Below are positions 33,400-45,094 of a stretch of DNA of 64,000 nucleotides, piece by piece. Source of the stretch: Betaproteobacteria bacterium. Its GTDB lineage: Bacteria > Pseudomonadota > Gammaproteobacteria > Burkholderiales > JACQAP01. The notes under the pieces were generated by a model. It worked only from the letters and a program-made list of their open reading frames with translations. It ran no database searches and had not been told where the DNA came from. Each line of letters starts with the position of its first letter. The stretch's first letter is position 1. Location of the stretch: NCBI GenBank assembly GCA_016194905.1, contig JACQAP010000029.1:1-64000 (forward strand). Reading direction: 5' to 3'. A program made the position numbers and the translations under genes.

Positions 33400-34146
33400 A
33401 TGTCGGTCACCATGCGTCAAATGCTCGAAGCGGGCGTCCATTTCGGACACCAAACCCGTTACTGGAATCCGAAGATGGCGCCTTTCATTTTCGGTCATCG
33501 CAACAAGATCCACATCATCAACCTCGAGAAGACCCTGGTCATGTACCAGGAAGCGGTGAAATTCGTCCGTCAGCTTTCCTCGAACAAAGGCAGCATCCTG
33601 TTCGTCGGCACCAAGCGCCAGGCGCGTGAAATCATCCGCGAAGAGGCGGTGCGCGCCAGCACGCCGTTCGTCGATCATCGCTGGCTCGGCGGCATGCTCA
33701 CCAACTTCAAGACCGTGAAGCTTTCGATCAAGCGTTTGCGCGACATGGAACTGATGGTGCAGGACGGCTCACTGGAGAAACTGTCGAAGAAGGAGCAACT
33801 CACCTTCCAGCGCGAATTGGTGAAACTCGATCGCAGCCTGGGCGGCATCAAGGAAATGAACGGACTGCCGGACGCGCTGTTCGTCATCGACGTCGGCTAT
33901 CAGAAAGGCGCGATTACCGAAGCCAACAAGCTGGGCATTCCGGTGGTGGGGGTGGTGGATACCAACCATTCTCCGGATGGCGTTGACTATGTCATTCCCG
34001 GCAACGACGATGCCAGCCGCGCAGTGCGGCTGTACGCACGCGGGATCGCGGATGCGATCCTCGATGGACGCAGCCAGACCATCAAGGAAATTGTCAGCGA
34101 CGAATTCGTGGAAGTCGACAGCACGGAAGAACAGGCCACGGCCTGA
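33400..34146 (+). CDS. rpsB: 30S ribosomal protein S2
   Basis: This 248-residue protein of the small ribosomal subunit starts [25 protein letters not shown] and contains [27 protein letters not shown] and [26 protein letters not shown], all S2 signatures. It leads the classical rpsB-tsf-pyrH-frr operon behind a strong promoter. Confidence 0.98.
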   Translation: MSVTMRQMLEAGVHFGHQTRYWNPKMAPFIFGHRNKIHIINLEKTLVMYQEAVKFVRQLSSNKGSILFVGTKRQAREIIREEAVRASTPFVDHRWLGGMLTNFKTVKLSIKRLRDMELMVQDGSLEKLSKKEQLTFQRELVKLDRSLGGIKEMNGLPDALFVIDVGYQKGAITEANKLGIPVVGVVDTNHSPDGVDYVIPGNDDASRAVRLYARGIADAILDGRSQTIKEIVSDEFVEVDSTEEQATA

Positions 34147-34152
34147 ACGGCG

Positions 34153-34198
34153 CAGTTGCCAAAAAAAAGGGGGCGCACGCCCCTTTTTTTTGCAACTG
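34153..34198 (+). terminator. Intrinsic terminator / attenuator between rpsB and tsf
   Basis: A very long hairpin spans 34153-34198. CAGTTGC pairs GCAACTG at the base, eight A residues pair eight T residues, and a GGGGCG/CGCCCC core closes a tiny loop. For a transcribing polymerase the GC core followed by T8 is a classical terminator. Because tsf-pyrH-frr follow without an obvious second promoter, partial read-through (attenuation between S2 and EF-Ts) is likely. Confidence 0.9.
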
Positions 34199-34271
34199 GA
34201 TTTTTCTAACTGGAACTCTGGACGAACGCAGCCAATCGAAAGAGCGGACGCGACTCAAGGAGCAGGCAAGA

Positions 34272-35156
34272 ATGGCGGACATTACCGCGGGCATGGTCAA
34301 GGAACTTCGCGAGCGCACCGGGCTCGGCATGATGGAATGCAAGAAGGCGCTGGAAGAAGCGGCCGGCGACATGAAGAAGGCCGAGGACTTGCTGCGCATC
34401 AAGAGCGGTGCAAAGGCGGGCAAGATGGCGGGGCGCGTCGCTGCGGAGGGTGCGATCGGCGTCTACGTTTCCGGTGACGGTAAACTCGGCGCGTTGGTCG
34501 AAATCAACTGCGAAACCGACTTCGTCGCCAAGGATGCGAATTTCGCCGGGTTCGTGAAGTCGGTTGCCGAACTGGCGGCGTCCAGGGGCATCACGGACGT
34601 CGATACGTTCGCCAGGGCCGAGCTGTCCCCGGGCCAGACCGTCGAGGCAACACGCCAGGCGCTGGTCATGAAGCTTGGCGAAAACATGAGCGTGCGCCGC
34701 ATTGCGGTTCACAAGGCCAAAGGCAAGCTCGCGTACTACCTGCATGGCACCAGGATCGGCGTAATGCTGGACCTGGAAGGCGGCGACGACGTGCTCGGCA
34801 AGGACTTGTCGATGCACATCGCAGCCTCCAAGCCGATTTCCGTTTCGAGGGATCAAATCTCCGCGGACCTGATTTCACGTGAGCGCGGCATCGCCAAGGC
34901 GCGCGCGCTGGAATCCGGCAAGCCAGCCAACATCATCGACAAGATCGTCGAGGGCAGCGTGCAGAAATATCTCGCCGAAGTCACGCTGCTCGGCCAGCCT
35001 TTCGTCAAGGACGACAAGGTCACGGTCGAAAAGCTGCTGGCGTCCAGGGGCGCGAAGGTAAATGCGTTCACGCTGTTCATCGTAGGAGAAGGCATCGAGA
35101 AGAAGTCGAGCGATTTTGCCGCCGAAGTGGCGGCGCAGGCCGCCCAGGCGCACTGA
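34272..35156 (+). CDS. tsf: Elongation factor Ts
   Basis: This 294-residue factor exchanges GDP for GTP on EF-Tu. The N-terminal UBA-like domain ([21 protein letters not shown]) and the core [19 protein letters not shown] are diagnostic. It follows rpsB after the attenuator hairpin, with AAGGAG before the ATG. Confidence 0.98.
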   Translation: MADITAGMVKELRERTGLGMMECKKALEEAAGDMKKAEDLLRIKSGAKAGKMAGRVAAEGAIGVYVSGDGKLGALVEINCETDFVAKDANFAGFVKSVAELAASRGITDVDTFARAELSPGQTVEATRQALVMKLGENMSVRRIAVHKAKGKLAYYLHGTRIGVMLDLEGGDDVLGKDLSMHIAASKPISVSRDQISADLISRERGIAKARALESGKPANIIDKIVEGSVQKYLAEVTLLGQPFVKDDKVTVEKLLASRGAKVNAFTLFIVGEGIEKKSSDFAAEVAAQAAQAH

Positions 35157-35178
35157 ACGGGACCTGGCCGCGGATGAA

Positions 35179-35892
35179 ATGAAACCCGCCTATAAACGCG
35201 TCCTGCTCAAGCTGTCGGGGGAAGCCCTGATGGGGGACGATGCTTATGGTATCAACCGCGAGACCATCGATCGCATCACCGCCGAAGTAAAGGAGATACT
35301 GAACCTCGGCGTCGAGGTCGGCGTGGTCATCGGCGGCGGCAACATCTTTCGCGGTGTTGCGCCGGCGGCAGCGGGAATGGATCGCGCGACCGCGGATTAC
35401 ATGGGCATGCTTGCCACGGTGATGAACGCTTTAGCGCTGCAGGACGCGATGCGGCGGCAGGGACTCAAGAGTCGCGTGCTATCGGCGCTCAATATCGAGC
35501 AGGTCGCGGAACCCTACATCCGCGGCAAGGCGATGCGCTATCTCGAGGAAGGGCGGGTGGTGATTTTTGCCGCCGGCACCGGCAATCCGTTTTTTACCAC
35601 CGACACTGCTGCGGCGCTGCGCGGCATGGAAATGAATGTGGACATCGTGTTGAAGGCGACCAAGGTGGACGGTGTCTATACCGACGACCCCAAGACGCAT
35701 CCGGACGCGATGCGTTACCAGCGCATCAGTTTCGATGAGGCGATCGTGAAGAAGCTCAAGGTGATGGATGCCACCGCACTGACACTGTGCCGCGACCAGA
35801 AACTGCCGATCTGCGTGTTCAGCATATTCAAGGTTGGTGCGTTGACGAGGGTGGTGCTGGGCGAGGACGAAGGCACACTGGTCTACGCCTGA
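35179..35892 (+). CDS. pyrH: Uridylate kinase (UMP kinase)
   Basis: This 237-residue amino-acid-kinase-fold enzyme phosphorylates UMP. Start [31 protein letters not shown] and [19 protein letters not shown] are characteristic. ATG 35179 is preferred; longer in-frame versions overlap tsf by about 40 bases and lack conservation. Confidence 0.97.
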   Translation: MKPAYKRVLLKLSGEALMGDDAYGINRETIDRITAEVKEILNLGVEVGVVIGGGNIFRGVAPAAAGMDRATADYMGMLATVMNALALQDAMRRQGLKSRVLSALNIEQVAEPYIRGKAMRYLEEGRVVIFAAGTGNPFFTTDTAAALRGMEMNVDIVLKATKVDGVYTDDPKTHPDAMRYQRISFDEAIVKKLKVMDATALTLCRDQKLPICVFSIFKVGALTRVVLGEDEGTLVYA

Positions 35893-35915
35893 GAAGCCGT
35901 TAGGAGGAAGACGAC

Positions 35916-36476
35916 ATGACCATTGCAGACGTGAAGAAGTCGGCCGACCAGAAGATGCACAAGACGCTGGAGACGCTGAAGGTCGACCTGGGCAAGGTTC
36001 GCACCGGCCGGGCGCACACCGGCATTCTCGATCATGTCCAGGTCGATTATTACGGCAACGCCACGCCGTTGAATCAGGTCGCAAACCTGTCCCTGCTCGA
36101 TGCCCGCACCATCAGTGTCACGCCATGGGAAAAGAAAATGGTTCCGGCGATCGAGAAGGCAATCCGCGATTCCGGCTTGGGATTGAACCCCGCGTCGATG
36201 GGCGAGGTGATCCGGGTGCCGATGCCGGCACTGACCGAGGAACGCCGCCGCGATCTGACGAAAGTGGTGAGGGGCGAAGCCGAGAACGCACGGATCGCGG
36301 TGCGCAACGTGCGGCGTGATGCAAATACCGGATTGAAGGAACTGCTCAAGAGCAAGGCGATTTCGGAAGACGACGATCGTCGTGCGCAGGACGAGATCCA
36401 GAAACTCACCGATCGCAATATCGCCGAGATCGACAAGGCCCTTGCAGCCAAGGAAGCCGATCTGATGGCCGTCTGA
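35916..36476 (+). CDS. frr: Ribosome recycling factor
   Basis: This 186-residue factor, with EF-G, splits post-termination ribosomes. It has [21 protein letters not shown], the helix-bundle segment [18 protein letters not shown] and the C-terminal [33 protein letters not shown] supplies a strong ribosome site just before the ATG. Confidence 0.98.
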   Translation: MTIADVKKSADQKMHKTLETLKVDLGKVRTGRAHTGILDHVQVDYYGNATPLNQVANLSLLDARTISVTPWEKKMVPAIEKAIRDSGLGLNPASMGEVIRVPMPALTEERRRDLTKVVRGEAENARIAVRNVRRDANTGLKELLKSKAISEDDDRRAQDEIQKLTDRNIAEIDKALAAKEADLMAV

Positions 36477-36484
36477 CATCCCGC

Positions 36485-37276
36485 GTGTTCAACAGTTCCA
36501 CCATCACGGTTCCTCCGGTCGGCGCAGTTCCGCGCCATGTCGCCATCATCATGGACGGCAACGGACGCTGGGCGAAAAGCCGTTTTCTGCCGCGGGTGGC
36601 GGGGCACAGGCGTGGGCTCGAAGCGGTGCGCGCGGTGACCAGGGCCTGCGTGACGCAGGGCGTGCGGTATCTGACGCTGTTCGCGTTCAGCAGCGAGAAC
36701 TGGCGGCGCCCGAAGGACGAGGTTTCGTTCCTGATGGAACTGTTCGTGATCGCGCTCGAGCAGGAGGTTGCCAAGTTGCACGAAAATCGCATCAGGTTGA
36801 AAGTGGTCGGCGACCTGTCGAGCTTCGAGCCGAGGCTGAACAGGATGATTGCCGAAGCCGAGACGCTCACGGCGGCCAACGACCAGCTTACGCTGACGAT
36901 CGCCGCGAATTATGGCGGCCGCTGGGACATTCTGCAGGCTGTCAACCGCATGACAGGTGATCTGACCCAGCCGCCGGGAGGCTATCGCGAAGCGCATCTC
37001 AGTCCGTATCTTGCGATGAACTATGCGCCCGAGCCGGATCTTTTCATCCGCACCGGCGGCGAGCAGCGCATCAGCAATTTCCTCCTCTGGCAGCTCGCCT
37101 ACACCGAGTTCTATTTCACCGACGAACTCTGGCCCGACTTCAATGCGCAATCGCTTGGTCGCGCGATTGATTCCTATCGAAACCGGGAGCGCCGCTTCGG
37201 TCGCACCAGCGAGCAGCTCGCCGGTGAACCCGTGCCGGTCGATCCGCTGCGTGAGTCCGGTGGGGATTCCCGCTAA
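36485..37276 (+). CDS. uppS: Undecaprenyl diphosphate synthase
   Basis: This 263-residue cis-prenyltransferase makes C55 undecaprenyl diphosphate, the lipid carrier for peptidoglycan and O-antigen. The catalytic Asp is in [33 protein letters not shown] is the second signature. The GTG start lies 8 bases after frr. Confidence 0.96.
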   Translation: MFNSSTITVPPVGAVPRHVAIIMDGNGRWAKSRFLPRVAGHRRGLEAVRAVTRACVTQGVRYLTLFAFSSENWRRPKDEVSFLMELFVIALEQEVAKLHENRIRLKVVGDLSSFEPRLNRMIAEAETLTAANDQLTLTIAANYGGRWDILQAVNRMTGDLTQPPGGYREAHLSPYLAMNYAPEPDLFIRTGGEQRISNFLLWQLAYTEFYFTDELWPDFNAQSLGRAIDSYRNRERRFGRTSEQLAGEPVPVDPLRESGGDSR

Positions 37277-37310
37277 CCCGGCGGCGGCAGGCGCCGGCGC
37301 CGCCCGATCC

Positions 37311-38132
37311 GTGCTCAAACTGCGCGTACTGACCGCCATGGTGCTGGTGCCGCTGCTGCTGGCCTGCACGTTCCTGCTGCCCGGTACCGGCTGGCAGCTG
37401 TTGACCTGCTTCCCGATTGCGCTGGCGGCAGGCGAATGGGCGCGTCTTGCCGGATACCAGCGCACCACTCGCATTGTATTCATCGGCATCATCCTGGCGA
37501 GCTGCCTCGCATTTGTGGCGGCATTTTCGAGCGCAAGGTTTTCGGGCGGCGCCAGTGGACTGTCAAGCCTGCTGTTCGTGGTGGCGCTGATGTTCTGGAC
37601 GATCGCGGTGCCGCTCTGGCTGTATCGCGGACGGCGCGTGACGCAACCGCTGATTCTCGGCACGGTCGGCTGGATCGTTCTGGTTCCGGCGTGGCTCGCC
37701 GCTGCTTTTCTGCAAAGGTCGCCTTGGTTGCTGCTGGCAATGTTGCTGGTGGTCTGGATCGCCGATACCGCCGCTTATTTTGCCGGCCGCAGTTTCGGTC
37801 GCCGCAAGCTGGCACCGCAGATCAGTCCCGGCAAAACCTGGGAAGGTGTCATTGGTGCATTCGCTGCCGTGCTGATATATGGATTTGTCGCGAGCTTCGT
37901 ACTGCAGCCGTCCGCGAATGTCTTTGATCGTCTCGTTACGATTATTTTTATCGCCGCGATGACAGTGATCAGCATTGTCGGGGATCTGTTCGAGTCGTGG
38001 ATCAAACGCGGAGTCGGTGCGAAGGACAGCGGCAGCCTGCTGCCCGGCCACGGCGGTATCCTCGACCGAATCGACAGCCTCACGGCGGCGTTGCCGTTCG
38101 CCGCGCTCTACTATCTGCCGGCGCTCGGTTGA
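37311..38132 (+). CDS. cdsA: Phosphatidate cytidylyltransferase
   Basis: This inner-membrane protein of about 273 residues, with roughly eight helices, makes CDP-diacylglycerol from phosphatidate and CTP. The full family signature is present: [20 protein letters not shown] followed by GILDRID, plus SPGKTWEG. The start is uncertain: GTG 37311 gives a tidy first helix, while GTG 37251 would overlap uppS; neither has a clear ribosome site. Confidence 0.94.
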   Translation: MLKLRVLTAMVLVPLLLACTFLLPGTGWQLLTCFPIALAAGEWARLAGYQRTTRIVFIGIILASCLAFVAAFSSARFSGGASGLSSLLFVVALMFWTIAVPLWLYRGRRVTQPLILGTVGWIVLVPAWLAAAFLQRSPWLLLAMLLVVWIADTAAYFAGRSFGRRKLAPQISPGKTWEGVIGAFAAVLIYGFVASFVLQPSANVFDRLVTIIFIAAMTVISIVGDLFESWIKRGVGAKDSGSLLPGHGGILDRIDSLTAALPFAALYYLPALG

Positions 38133-38134
38133 AC

Positions 38135-39322
38135 ATGAAGCGGCTTGCCATCCTCGGATCCACCGGCAGCATCGGCGCCAACACGCTCGCCGTGGTGGAT
38201 CGCCATTCCGATCGTTTCGAAGTCGTCGCGTTATCGGCGGATCGGCAGGTCGATCGGTTATTCGAGCAATGCCGCCGGTATCGACCGCGGTTTGCCGCGA
38301 TGGCGGACGCGGCGGCGGCCGGGCAATTGCGGCTGAAGGTTCGCGAATCGGGATTGGACTGCGAAGTGCTGTCCGGTGCGCAGGCGCTCGAACAAATCGC
38401 CGCCGCTCCCGAAGTGGATGCGGTGATGGCTGCGATCGTCGGGTCCGCCGGATTGCGCTCGACGCTGGCAGCGGCTCATGCCGGCAAGCAACTGTTGCTC
38501 GCCAACAAGGAAGCGCTGGTCATGGCTGGCGGCCTGCTGATGGATGCGGTGGCGGCCAGCGGCGCGATGCTGCTCCCGATCGACAGCGAGCACAATGCGA
38601 TTTTCCAGGCCTTGCCGCGCGACTTCGACGGCAGCTTCCCGCGCGCGGGCGTCAAACGATTGTGGCTGACCGCGTCGGGCGGGCCGTTCCTGCGCACGGC
38701 GCGCGAGTTGCTCGACAAGGTTACGCCGGAGCAGGCCTGCGCCCACCCGAAGTGGATCATGGGCCGCAAAATTTCGGTCGACTCGGCGACGCTGATGAAC
38801 AAGGGTCTGGAAGTCATCGAGGCGAGTTTCCTGTTCAAGGCGAACCCGTCGCAGATCGAGGTGGTCATACATCCGCAAAGTATCGTCCATTCGCTCGTGG
38901 AATACGTCGACGGGTCCGTGCTGGCGCAACTCGGCAATCCCGACATGCGCACGCCGATCGCTCATGCGCTGGCCTATCCCGAGCGCATCGATCCCGGTGT
39001 GCAATCTCTGGACCTGTGCGCGATCGGTTCGCTGCAATTCGAGCGGCCGGACCTCGACCGCTTCCCCTGCCTGCGGCTCGCCTACCGCGCGCTCGAGGTG
39101 GGCGGCAACGCGCCGATCGTATTGAATGCAGCCAATGAAGTCGCAGTAGCCGGTTTTCTGTCCGGCCGCTTGGGCTTTGCCCGTATTTCGGGCGTCGTGG
39201 AAGAGGTGCTTGCGCGCATCACGGCCAGCCGCGTGCGCACACTCGAAGACGTGCTGGCAGCCGATGCGCAGGCGCGCGCGGAAACCGAGCAACTACTGGG
39301 CGCCGTAGCGGTGTACCGATGA
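38135..39322 (+). CDS. dxr: 1-deoxy-D-xylulose 5-phosphate reductoisomerase
   Basis: This 395-residue MEP-pathway enzyme converts DXP to MEP with NADPH and is the target of fosmidomycin. The NADPH loop [12 protein letters not shown] is at residues 7-18; [26 protein letters not shown] and [13 protein letters not shown] are active-site blocks. It starts two bases after the cdsA stop and overlaps rseP (ATGA). Confidence 0.97.
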   Translation: MKRLAILGSTGSIGANTLAVVDRHSDRFEVVALSADRQVDRLFEQCRRYRPRFAAMADAAAAGQLRLKVRESGLDCEVLSGAQALEQIAAAPEVDAVMAAIVGSAGLRSTLAAAHAGKQLLLANKEALVMAGGLLMDAVAASGAMLLPIDSEHNAIFQALPRDFDGSFPRAGVKRLWLTASGGPFLRTARELLDKVTPEQACAHPKWIMGRKISVDSATLMNKGLEVIEASFLFKANPSQIEVVIHPQSIVHSLVEYVDGSVLAQLGNPDMRTPIAHALAYPERIDPGVQSLDLCAIGSLQFERPDLDRFPCLRLAYRALEVGGNAPIVLNAANEVAVAGFLSGRLGFARISGVVEEVLARITASRVRTLEDVLAADAQARAETEQLLGAVAVYR

Positions 39323-40689
39323 CCATGTCCATTTTCTCGACTCTGATCGCATTCGTAGTCGCACTCGGTGTGCTGATCGTGTTCCACGAACTGGGCCATT
39401 ATCTCGTCGCACGCCTGTGCGGCGTGAAGGTACTGCGCTTTTCGGTTGGCTTCGGTCTGCCGTTGTGGCGCCGCAAGTTCGGCGCCGATCAGACGGAGTG
39501 GGCGGTTTCGGCCTTCCCGCTGGGTGGCTACGTCAAGATGCTCGACGAACGGGAAGGGCCGGTCGCACCCGAGGAGCGCCATCGTGCATTCAACCGGCAA
39601 ACCGTGGTGAAGCGTTTCGCCATCGTGCTTGCCGGACCGGTGGCCAATTTCCTGCTCGCCATCCTGCTTTACGGGATGTTGTTCATGCACGGAGTTCCCG
39701 GCATCCGCCCGGTCGTCGGCGTACCGGTTCCGGGCACACCGGCGGCGAACGCCCAGATCGCAGCGGGCGAGTTGATCGCGAGCATCGATGGCGCCGAAGT
39801 GGCCACCTGGCAGGATCTCAGGTGGGCGCTGCTGGAACATTCGCTGCAAAAGGCTACCGTCCAACTGGAAATGCATACCGAACACGGCGACATTCAATTC
39901 CGGCGGCTCGATCTGTCGTCGATCGGACCGGAAAAGATCGACGTCGACCTGCTGCAGGCGATCGGATTGACACGTTTCCAGCCGCCGCTCAAACCGGTGA
40001 TCGGACGCCTTATCGCAGGCGGTGCCGGTGAACGCGATGGTCTCAAGGAGGGGGACGAAGTTCTCGAGATCGACGGACGTGCCATCGCCACGTGGGAGGA
40101 ACTCGTTGCGTCGATCACTCGCGCGCCGGGACACTCGCTCCGGTTCAAAGTGATGCGCGCCGGGGCGACGCACCAGTTCGCAGTAACGCCGGAAGCGAAG
40201 CAGGAGGGCGGCAAGGCGCTGGGACGCATCGGTGCTGCCCCGAAAATCGATGAGGCGTCGGTCAAACGATTGATCACGGAAGTGCGCTATGGGCCGCTCG
40301 AATCCGTCGCAAAAGCCGTCGAACGGACCTGGGACGTGTCGACATTCACGCTCAAGATGCTCGGCAGGATGATTGTTGGCGACATATCGCTGAAAAATCT
40401 GAGCGGCCCGATCACCATTGCCGACTATGCGGGGCAATCCGCCCAGCTCGGCTGGCTGGCCTACGTGAGTTTCCTTGCGCTGATCAGCATCAGCCTGGGC
40501 GTGCTGAACCTGATGCCCGTGCCGTTATTGGACGGCGGACACCTCATGTATTATGTCGCCGAAATCGTCAAGGGCAGCCCGGTATCCGACCGGGTGATGG
40601 AAGTGGGCCAACAGGTCGGCATGGTTCTGCTGTTCGGCTTGATGGCGTTCGCCCTCTATAACGATATAAACCGCCTGTTCGGTGGCTGA
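39319..40689 (+). CDS. rseP: Site-2 intramembrane zinc protease RseP
   Basis: This 456-residue inner-membrane protease cleaves anti-sigma factor RseA and leftover signal peptides. The zinc motif HELGH is in the first helix (about residues 24-28), two PDZ domains lie about 115-300, and the C-terminal [13 protein letters not shown] supplies the Asp ligand. It sits directly before bamA, the conserved place. Confidence 0.96.
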   Translation: MTMSIFSTLIAFVVALGVLIVFHELGHYLVARLCGVKVLRFSVGFGLPLWRRKFGADQTEWAVSAFPLGGYVKMLDEREGPVAPEERHRAFNRQTVVKRFAIVLAGPVANFLLAILLYGMLFMHGVPGIRPVVGVPVPGTPAANAQIAAGELIASIDGAEVATWQDLRWALLEHSLQKATVQLEMHTEHGDIQFRRLDLSSIGPEKIDVDLLQAIGLTRFQPPLKPVIGRLIAGGAGERDGLKEGDEVLEIDGRAIATWEELVASITRAPGHSLRFKVMRAGATHQFAVTPEAKQEGGKALGRIGAAPKIDEASVKRLITEVRYGPLESVAKAVERTWDVSTFTLKMLGRMIVGDISLKNLSGPITIADYAGQSAQLGWLAYVSFLALISISLGVLNLMPVPLLDGGHLMYYVAEIVKGSPVSDRVMEVGQQVGMVLLFGLMAFALYNDINRLFGG

Positions 40690-40697
40690 TTAAGCGG

Positions 40698-42968
40698 ATG
40701 AAGAAGCGTTTACTGTTCCTGGTCTTATCGAGCCTCGTCAGCCTTCCCTCCCAAGCTTTCGAACCTTTCCAGGTCAAGGATATCCGCGTCGAGGGTATTC
40801 AGCGCACCGAAGCCGGAACGGTATTCTCGTATCTGCCGATCAAGATCGGCGACACGGTCAACGAGGAGCGCGTCACCGCCGCAGTGAAAGCGTTGTACGC
40901 CACCGGTTTTTTCAAGGACGTGAGGCTGGAGGCCGACGGCAACATTCTCGTGGTCCTGATCGAGGAGCGGCCGGCGATCGCGCAGGTCGAAATCACCGGA
41001 TCCAAGGAATTCGACGCCAAGCAGCTCAAGGAAGGTCTCAAGCAGGTCGGACTGGCCGAATCGCGCATTTTCGACCGCGCGCTGCTGGAACGCGCCGAGC
41101 GGGAGTTGAAGAACCAGTACATCGGCCGCGGCAAGTACGGCGTGCAGATCACCACAACGGTCACACCTCTCGAGCGCAACCGCGTGGCGCTCAACTTCGA
41201 CATCTCGGAGGGAGAGGTGGCGAAAATCCGCCAGATCAACATGGTCGGCAACAAGGTGTTCAAGGACAGCGATCTCACCAGCGAATTCGTCTTGCGCACC
41301 CCTGGATGGCTGACCTGGTACAGCAAGAACGACCAGTACTCCAAACCTAAGCTGCAGGCGGACCTGGAGAATTTGCGTTCGTTCTACCTCAACCAGGGTT
41401 ACCTCGAGTTCACCATCGACTCCACTCAGGTGTCGATCACACCGGACAAACGCGATATTTTCATCACGGTCAACCTGACCGAGGGCAAGAAGTACAGGGT
41501 TGCCGAAATCAAACTCGCCGGGGACCTGATCGTCCCGGAAGCAGAGCTCACCAAGCTGATCAAACTTAAGCCGGGTGACGTATTTTCCCGCGAGCGCCTG
41601 ACCGAAACGACCAAGCTGATTCAGGATCGGCTAGGCAATGAAGGCTATGCATTTGCCAGCATCAACCCCGTGCCGGAAATCAATCGCGAGAAGGACGAAG
41701 TGACTTTCACGCTGTATATCGATCCCGGCCGCCGCGTCTACGTGCGCCGTATCGGCATCTTCGGCAACACCAACACGCGCGACGAGGTGGTAAGGCGCGA
41801 AATGCGCCAGCTCGAAAGCGGCTGGTACAACACCGAAAAACTCAATCGCTCGAAACAGCGTGTCGACAAGCTGGGCTATTTTTCGGATGTCCAGGTCGAT
41901 ACGCCGGCGGTGCCGGGAACCACCGACCAGGTGGATGTGGAAGTCAAACTCACCGAACGCGCCACCGGCAACTTGACCGCGGGCATCGGCTATTCCACGG
42001 CGGAGAAAGTCATTCTTTCGGCCGGCGTGTCACAGAGCAACATTTTCGGCACCGGCAACGCGCTGTCGTTCCAGGTCAGCACCGGCAGCATCAACCAGAT
42101 TTATTCTCTGTCCTACACCAATCCGTACTACACCGACGACGGCGTGAGCCGCGGCTTCGATGTATACAAGCGCAGGGTGGATGCGTCGAACCTGTCGGCG
42201 ATCGGCAGCTACAACACGTCGACCATCGGAACCGGCGTACGCTTTGGCGTGCCGATCACGGAATACGACACCATCAACTACGGCCTGGCATTCGAGCGCA
42301 CCGAGATCGGACTGCTGGCCACCACGCCGCAACGTTACTTCACTTTTGTCGATCAATTTGGCTCGGTAGTCGACAACTATCTGGGCACCGTCGGCTGGGC
42401 GAGGGACAAACGCGACAGCGTAATCTATACCACCAGCGGCACGCTCCAGCGCATCACGGCGGAAATCGGGATGCCGGGCGGAGACCTCACCTACTACAGG
42501 GCCAGCTACCAGCATCAGTGGTATCATCCTCTGACACGGGACGTGGTGTTTTACACGAACGGCCAGATCGGTTACGCGGACGGATATCAGAACAAGCCGC
42601 TGCCTTTCTTCAAGGTGTTTTATCTGGGCGGCGTGAATTCGCTGCGCGGCTACGAGACTGCTTCCGTCGGGCCTAAAGATACGAACGGAGATTCGCTTGG
42701 CGGCAGCCGCCTGTTGCTGGGCAGCGCCGAAATCCTGTTTCCCTTCCCGGGGCTGCAGAAAGACAAGTCGGTGCGGTTGAGCTGGTTTGTGGATGCCGGC
42801 ACGGTCGGCGAGAAATACGATTTCCAGGCAATGCGTTATTCGACCGGCCTTGGATTCAACTGGTACTCGCCGGTCGGGCCGTTGAAACTGAGCTTCGCCA
42901 AGGCGTTGAACCCGAAGCCCGACGACCGGCTGCAACGCATCCAGTTTTCGCTGGGCACGGTATTCTAA
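40698..42968 (+). CDS. bamA: Outer membrane protein assembly factor BamA
   Basis: This 756-residue Omp85 protein inserts beta-barrel proteins into the outer membrane. A signal peptide (cut after SQA) is followed by five POTRA domains (about 22-420, beginning FQVKDIRVEGIQRTE) and a C-terminal 16-strand barrel with the conserved loop FYLGGVNSLRGYE and a terminal Phe (SLGTVF). It lies between rseP and skp. Confidence 0.97.
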   Translation: MKKRLLFLVLSSLVSLPSQAFEPFQVKDIRVEGIQRTEAGTVFSYLPIKIGDTVNEERVTAAVKALYATGFFKDVRLEADGNILVVLIEERPAIAQVEITGSKEFDAKQLKEGLKQVGLAESRIFDRALLERAERELKNQYIGRGKYGVQITTTVTPLERNRVALNFDISEGEVAKIRQINMVGNKVFKDSDLTSEFVLRTPGWLTWYSKNDQYSKPKLQADLENLRSFYLNQGYLEFTIDSTQVSITPDKRDIFITVNLTEGKKYRVAEIKLAGDLIVPEAELTKLIKLKPGDVFSRERLTETTKLIQDRLGNEGYAFASINPVPEINREKDEVTFTLYIDPGRRVYVRRIGIFGNTNTRDEVVRREMRQLESGWYNTEKLNRSKQRVDKLGYFSDVQVDTPAVPGTTDQVDVEVKLTERATGNLTAGIGYSTAEKVILSAGVSQSNIFGTGNALSFQVSTGSINQIYSLSYTNPYYTDDGVSRGFDVYKRRVDASNLSAIGSYNTSTIGTGVRFGVPITEYDTINYGLAFERTEIGLLATTPQRYFTFVDQFGSVVDNYLGTVGWARDKRDSVIYTTSGTLQRITAEIGMPGGDLTYYRASYQHQWYHPLTRDVVFYTNGQIGYADGYQNKPLPFFKVFYLGGVNSLRGYETASVGPKDTNGDSLGGSRLLLGSAEILFPFPGLQKDKSVRLSWFVDAGTVGEKYDFQAMRYSTGLGFNWYSPVGPLKLSFAKALNPKPDDRLQRIQFSLGTVF

Positions 42969-43002
42969 TTTTGGTGCGATCAGACGAGAGGGAGAACCGA
43001 AG

Positions 43003-43503
43003 TTGAACAAAATCCCGGTTGTGCTTGCCGCCGCGGTGCTGATTGCGAGTTCGAACCTCGTCGCCGCCGCGGATCTCAAGGTCGGCTTCGTCAAACTCGA
43101 AAGACTTTTCAAGGAAGCGGCGCCGGCGGTGAAGGCGCAGAAAAAGATCGAGAAAGAGTTCGCTGCCCGCGACCAGGAACTGCAGAAGCTCGCCAAGCAG
43201 GCGCGCGACATGCAGGCCAGTCTCGAAAAGGATGGGGTGACAATGGGCGAGTCGGAGCGACGCGACAAGGAGCAGGACCTCGCGCGCATGAATCGCGACC
43301 TGCAGCGCATGCAGCGCGAACTGCGCGAAGACCTGAATTTGCGCAAGAACGAGGAGCTCGCCGCCGTGCTGGAACGAGCCAACAAGGTCATCCAGCAGAT
43401 CGCGGAAAGCGAGAAGTTCGACCTGATTCTGCAGGAAGCGGTGTACATCAGCCCGCGCATCGATATCACCGACAGAGTGATCAAGGCGCTCGCAGACAAG
43501 TAG
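43003..43503 (+). CDS. skp: Periplasmic chaperone Skp (OmpH family)
   Basis: This 166-residue periplasmic protein has a signal peptide (cut around VAAAD) and long charged coiled-coil arms (about 45-130), ending [13 protein letters not shown]. It holds unfolded outer-membrane proteins on their way to BamA. The start is TTG 43003, preceded by GAGAGGGAG. Confidence 0.93.
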   Translation: MNKIPVVLAAAVLIASSNLVAAADLKVGFVKLERLFKEAAPAVKAQKKIEKEFAARDQELQKLAKQARDMQASLEKDGVTMGESERRDKEQDLARMNRDLQRMQRELREDLNLRKNEELAAVLERANKVIQQIAESEKFDLILQEAVYISPRIDITDRVIKALADK

Positions 43504-43571
43504 CGGGCATTGCGTCTTTGGCGAACGCCAGCCCGCGTGTTCGACGGCGCAGCACAAGCCACCAGGCTCGA

Positions 43572-44618
43572 ATGAAAGGGGACGCGCGCAAGTTTTTCAG
43601 CCTGGCGGAACTGGCCGGGCGTTTCGGCGGCACCGTGCTCGGTGACGCCGCTGTGCGCATCCGCCAGGTGGCCCCGCTGGAAACGGCCGGCCCGGAAGAC
43701 CTTTCCTTCCTCACCAACCGCAAATACCAGAAGCTGTTGTCCACCACGCGCGCAGCCGCGGTCCTGTTGTCGGAAGATTCCGCCGATGCGACACAGTTGC
43801 CGCGCATCGTCTGCAAGAATCCCTATGCCAGCTATGCGCGTATCGCCTCCCTGATCAATCCTGAAGACCGGCCTCCCCCGGGAATCCATTCCCATGCGGT
43901 CGTGGACGCGCGCGCTAGCGTTGCAGCATCCGCGGCAATCGGTGCTTGCGCCGTGATCGAGAAAGGTGCCCGGATCGGCGAGTTCACCGTAATTGGCGCG
44001 AACAGCTTTGTCGGCCAAGATGCGCGCATCGGTGCGTACAGCCGCCTGCACCCGAACGTCACGATCTATCACGATTGCGCAATCGGCGAGCGCGTGATCC
44101 TGCACTCGGGAGTGGTAATCGGTGCCGACGGATTCGGCATGGCGATGGACGAAGGGCGTTGGCTGAAAATTCCGCAGATCGGCCGTGTCGTAATCGGCGA
44201 CGACGTGGAGGTCGGTGCCGGCACCACCATCGACCGCGGTGCTCTGGACGACACGGTGATAGAAGAGGGCGTGAAACTGGACAACCAGATCCAGATCGGC
44301 CACAACTGTCACATCGGAGCCCATACCGCGATCGCCGGGTGCACCGGTATTGCCGGGAGTACCCGAATTGGCAAATACTGCATGCTGGGCGGCAACGCAA
44401 TGATCTCCGGACACCTGACGATTGCCGATCGCGTCGTCGTGTCGGGTGGAACGCTGGTCGCGAAATCGATCACGGTGCCGGGAACCTATACGGCGGTTTT
44501 CCCTATGCAATCGCATGCGCAATGGCTGAAGAATGCGGCCCTGGTGCGCCACCTTCACGAACTGATGGAAAGAGTCCGCAGTCTCGAGGACGAAGTGAAA
44601 AAAAAGGGAAGGGGATGA
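43572..44618 (+). CDS. lpxD: UDP-3-O-(3-hydroxyacyl)glucosamine N-acyltransferase
   Basis: This 348-residue enzyme adds the second acyl chain in lipid A synthesis. The N-terminal uridine-binding domain ([18 protein letters not shown]) is followed by a left-handed beta-helix of hexapeptide repeats (about 100-310) with [20 protein letters not shown] carrying the catalytic His. ATG 43572 is chosen; an in-frame start at 43518 adds 18 non-conserved residues. Confidence 0.96.
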   Translation: MKGDARKFFSLAELAGRFGGTVLGDAAVRIRQVAPLETAGPEDLSFLTNRKYQKLLSTTRAAAVLLSEDSADATQLPRIVCKNPYASYARIASLINPEDRPPPGIHSHAVVDARASVAASAAIGACAVIEKGARIGEFTVIGANSFVGQDARIGAYSRLHPNVTIYHDCAIGERVILHSGVVIGADGFGMAMDEGRWLKIPQIGRVVIGDDVEVGAGTTIDRGALDDTVIEEGVKLDNQIQIGHNCHIGAHTAIAGCTGIAGSTRIGKYCMLGGNAMISGHLTIADRVVVSGGTLVAKSITVPGTYTAVFPMQSHAQWLKNAALVRHLHELMERVRSLEDEVKKKGRG

Positions 44619-45094
44619 CTTTGAACGCGATGGAAATTCAGGAGATCATGGAGCATTTGCCGCATCGGTTTCCGATGCTTCTGATCGACCGCGTGCTGTC
44701 GGTGGATCCGGGCAAGGAAATCACTGCGCTGAAGAACGTCACCATCAATGAACCGTTTTTCGCAGGACATTTTCCGCATTACCCCGTCATGCCCGGCGTG
44801 CTGATCGTCGAGGCGATGGCGCAGGCCGCGGCTGTGCTGGCCTTCAAGACTTTCAATCTGAAGAGCGACAGCAGGAGCGTGTACTACTTCGTCGGCATCG
44901 ACGAGGCACGCTTCAAGAAGCCGGTCATGCCGGGTGATCGTCTGATACTGAAAGTGCAGATCCTGCGCGCCATACGCGGCATCTGGAAGTTTTCAGCGCA
45001 GGCTTTCGTCGAAGACGTCGTGGTTTCGGAAGCACAGCTGCTCTGTACGATGCGCGCGAATCCGGGGAACAATTCGGGGAATGTAGCGCAATGA
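44615..45094 (+). CDS. fabZ: 3-hydroxyacyl-ACP dehydratase FabZ
   Basis: This 159-residue hot-dog-fold enzyme dehydrates 3-hydroxyacyl-ACP in fatty acid elongation. [11 protein letters not shown], the catalytic His in [22 protein letters not shown]-type residues and [14 protein letters not shown] are seen. The ATG overlaps the lpxD stop, and the stop overlaps lpxA, placing it in the usual lpxD-fabZ-lpxA cluster where FabZ and LpxA share substrate. Confidence 0.97.
   Translation: MTLNAMEIQEIMEHLPHRFPMLLIDRVLSVDPGKEITALKNVTINEPFFAGHFPHYPVMPGVLIVEAMAQAAAVLAFKTFNLKSDSRSVYYFVGIDEARFKKPVMPGDRLILKVQILRAIRGIWKFSAQAFVEDVVVSEAQLLCTMRANPGNNSGNVAQ

Noticed and set aside
42030-44558. An 842-codon minus-strand frame opposite bamA, skp and lpxD
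   Set aside because: It covers three conserved + strand genes and shows His/Arg/Asp-rich composition typical of antisense frames in high-GC DNA.
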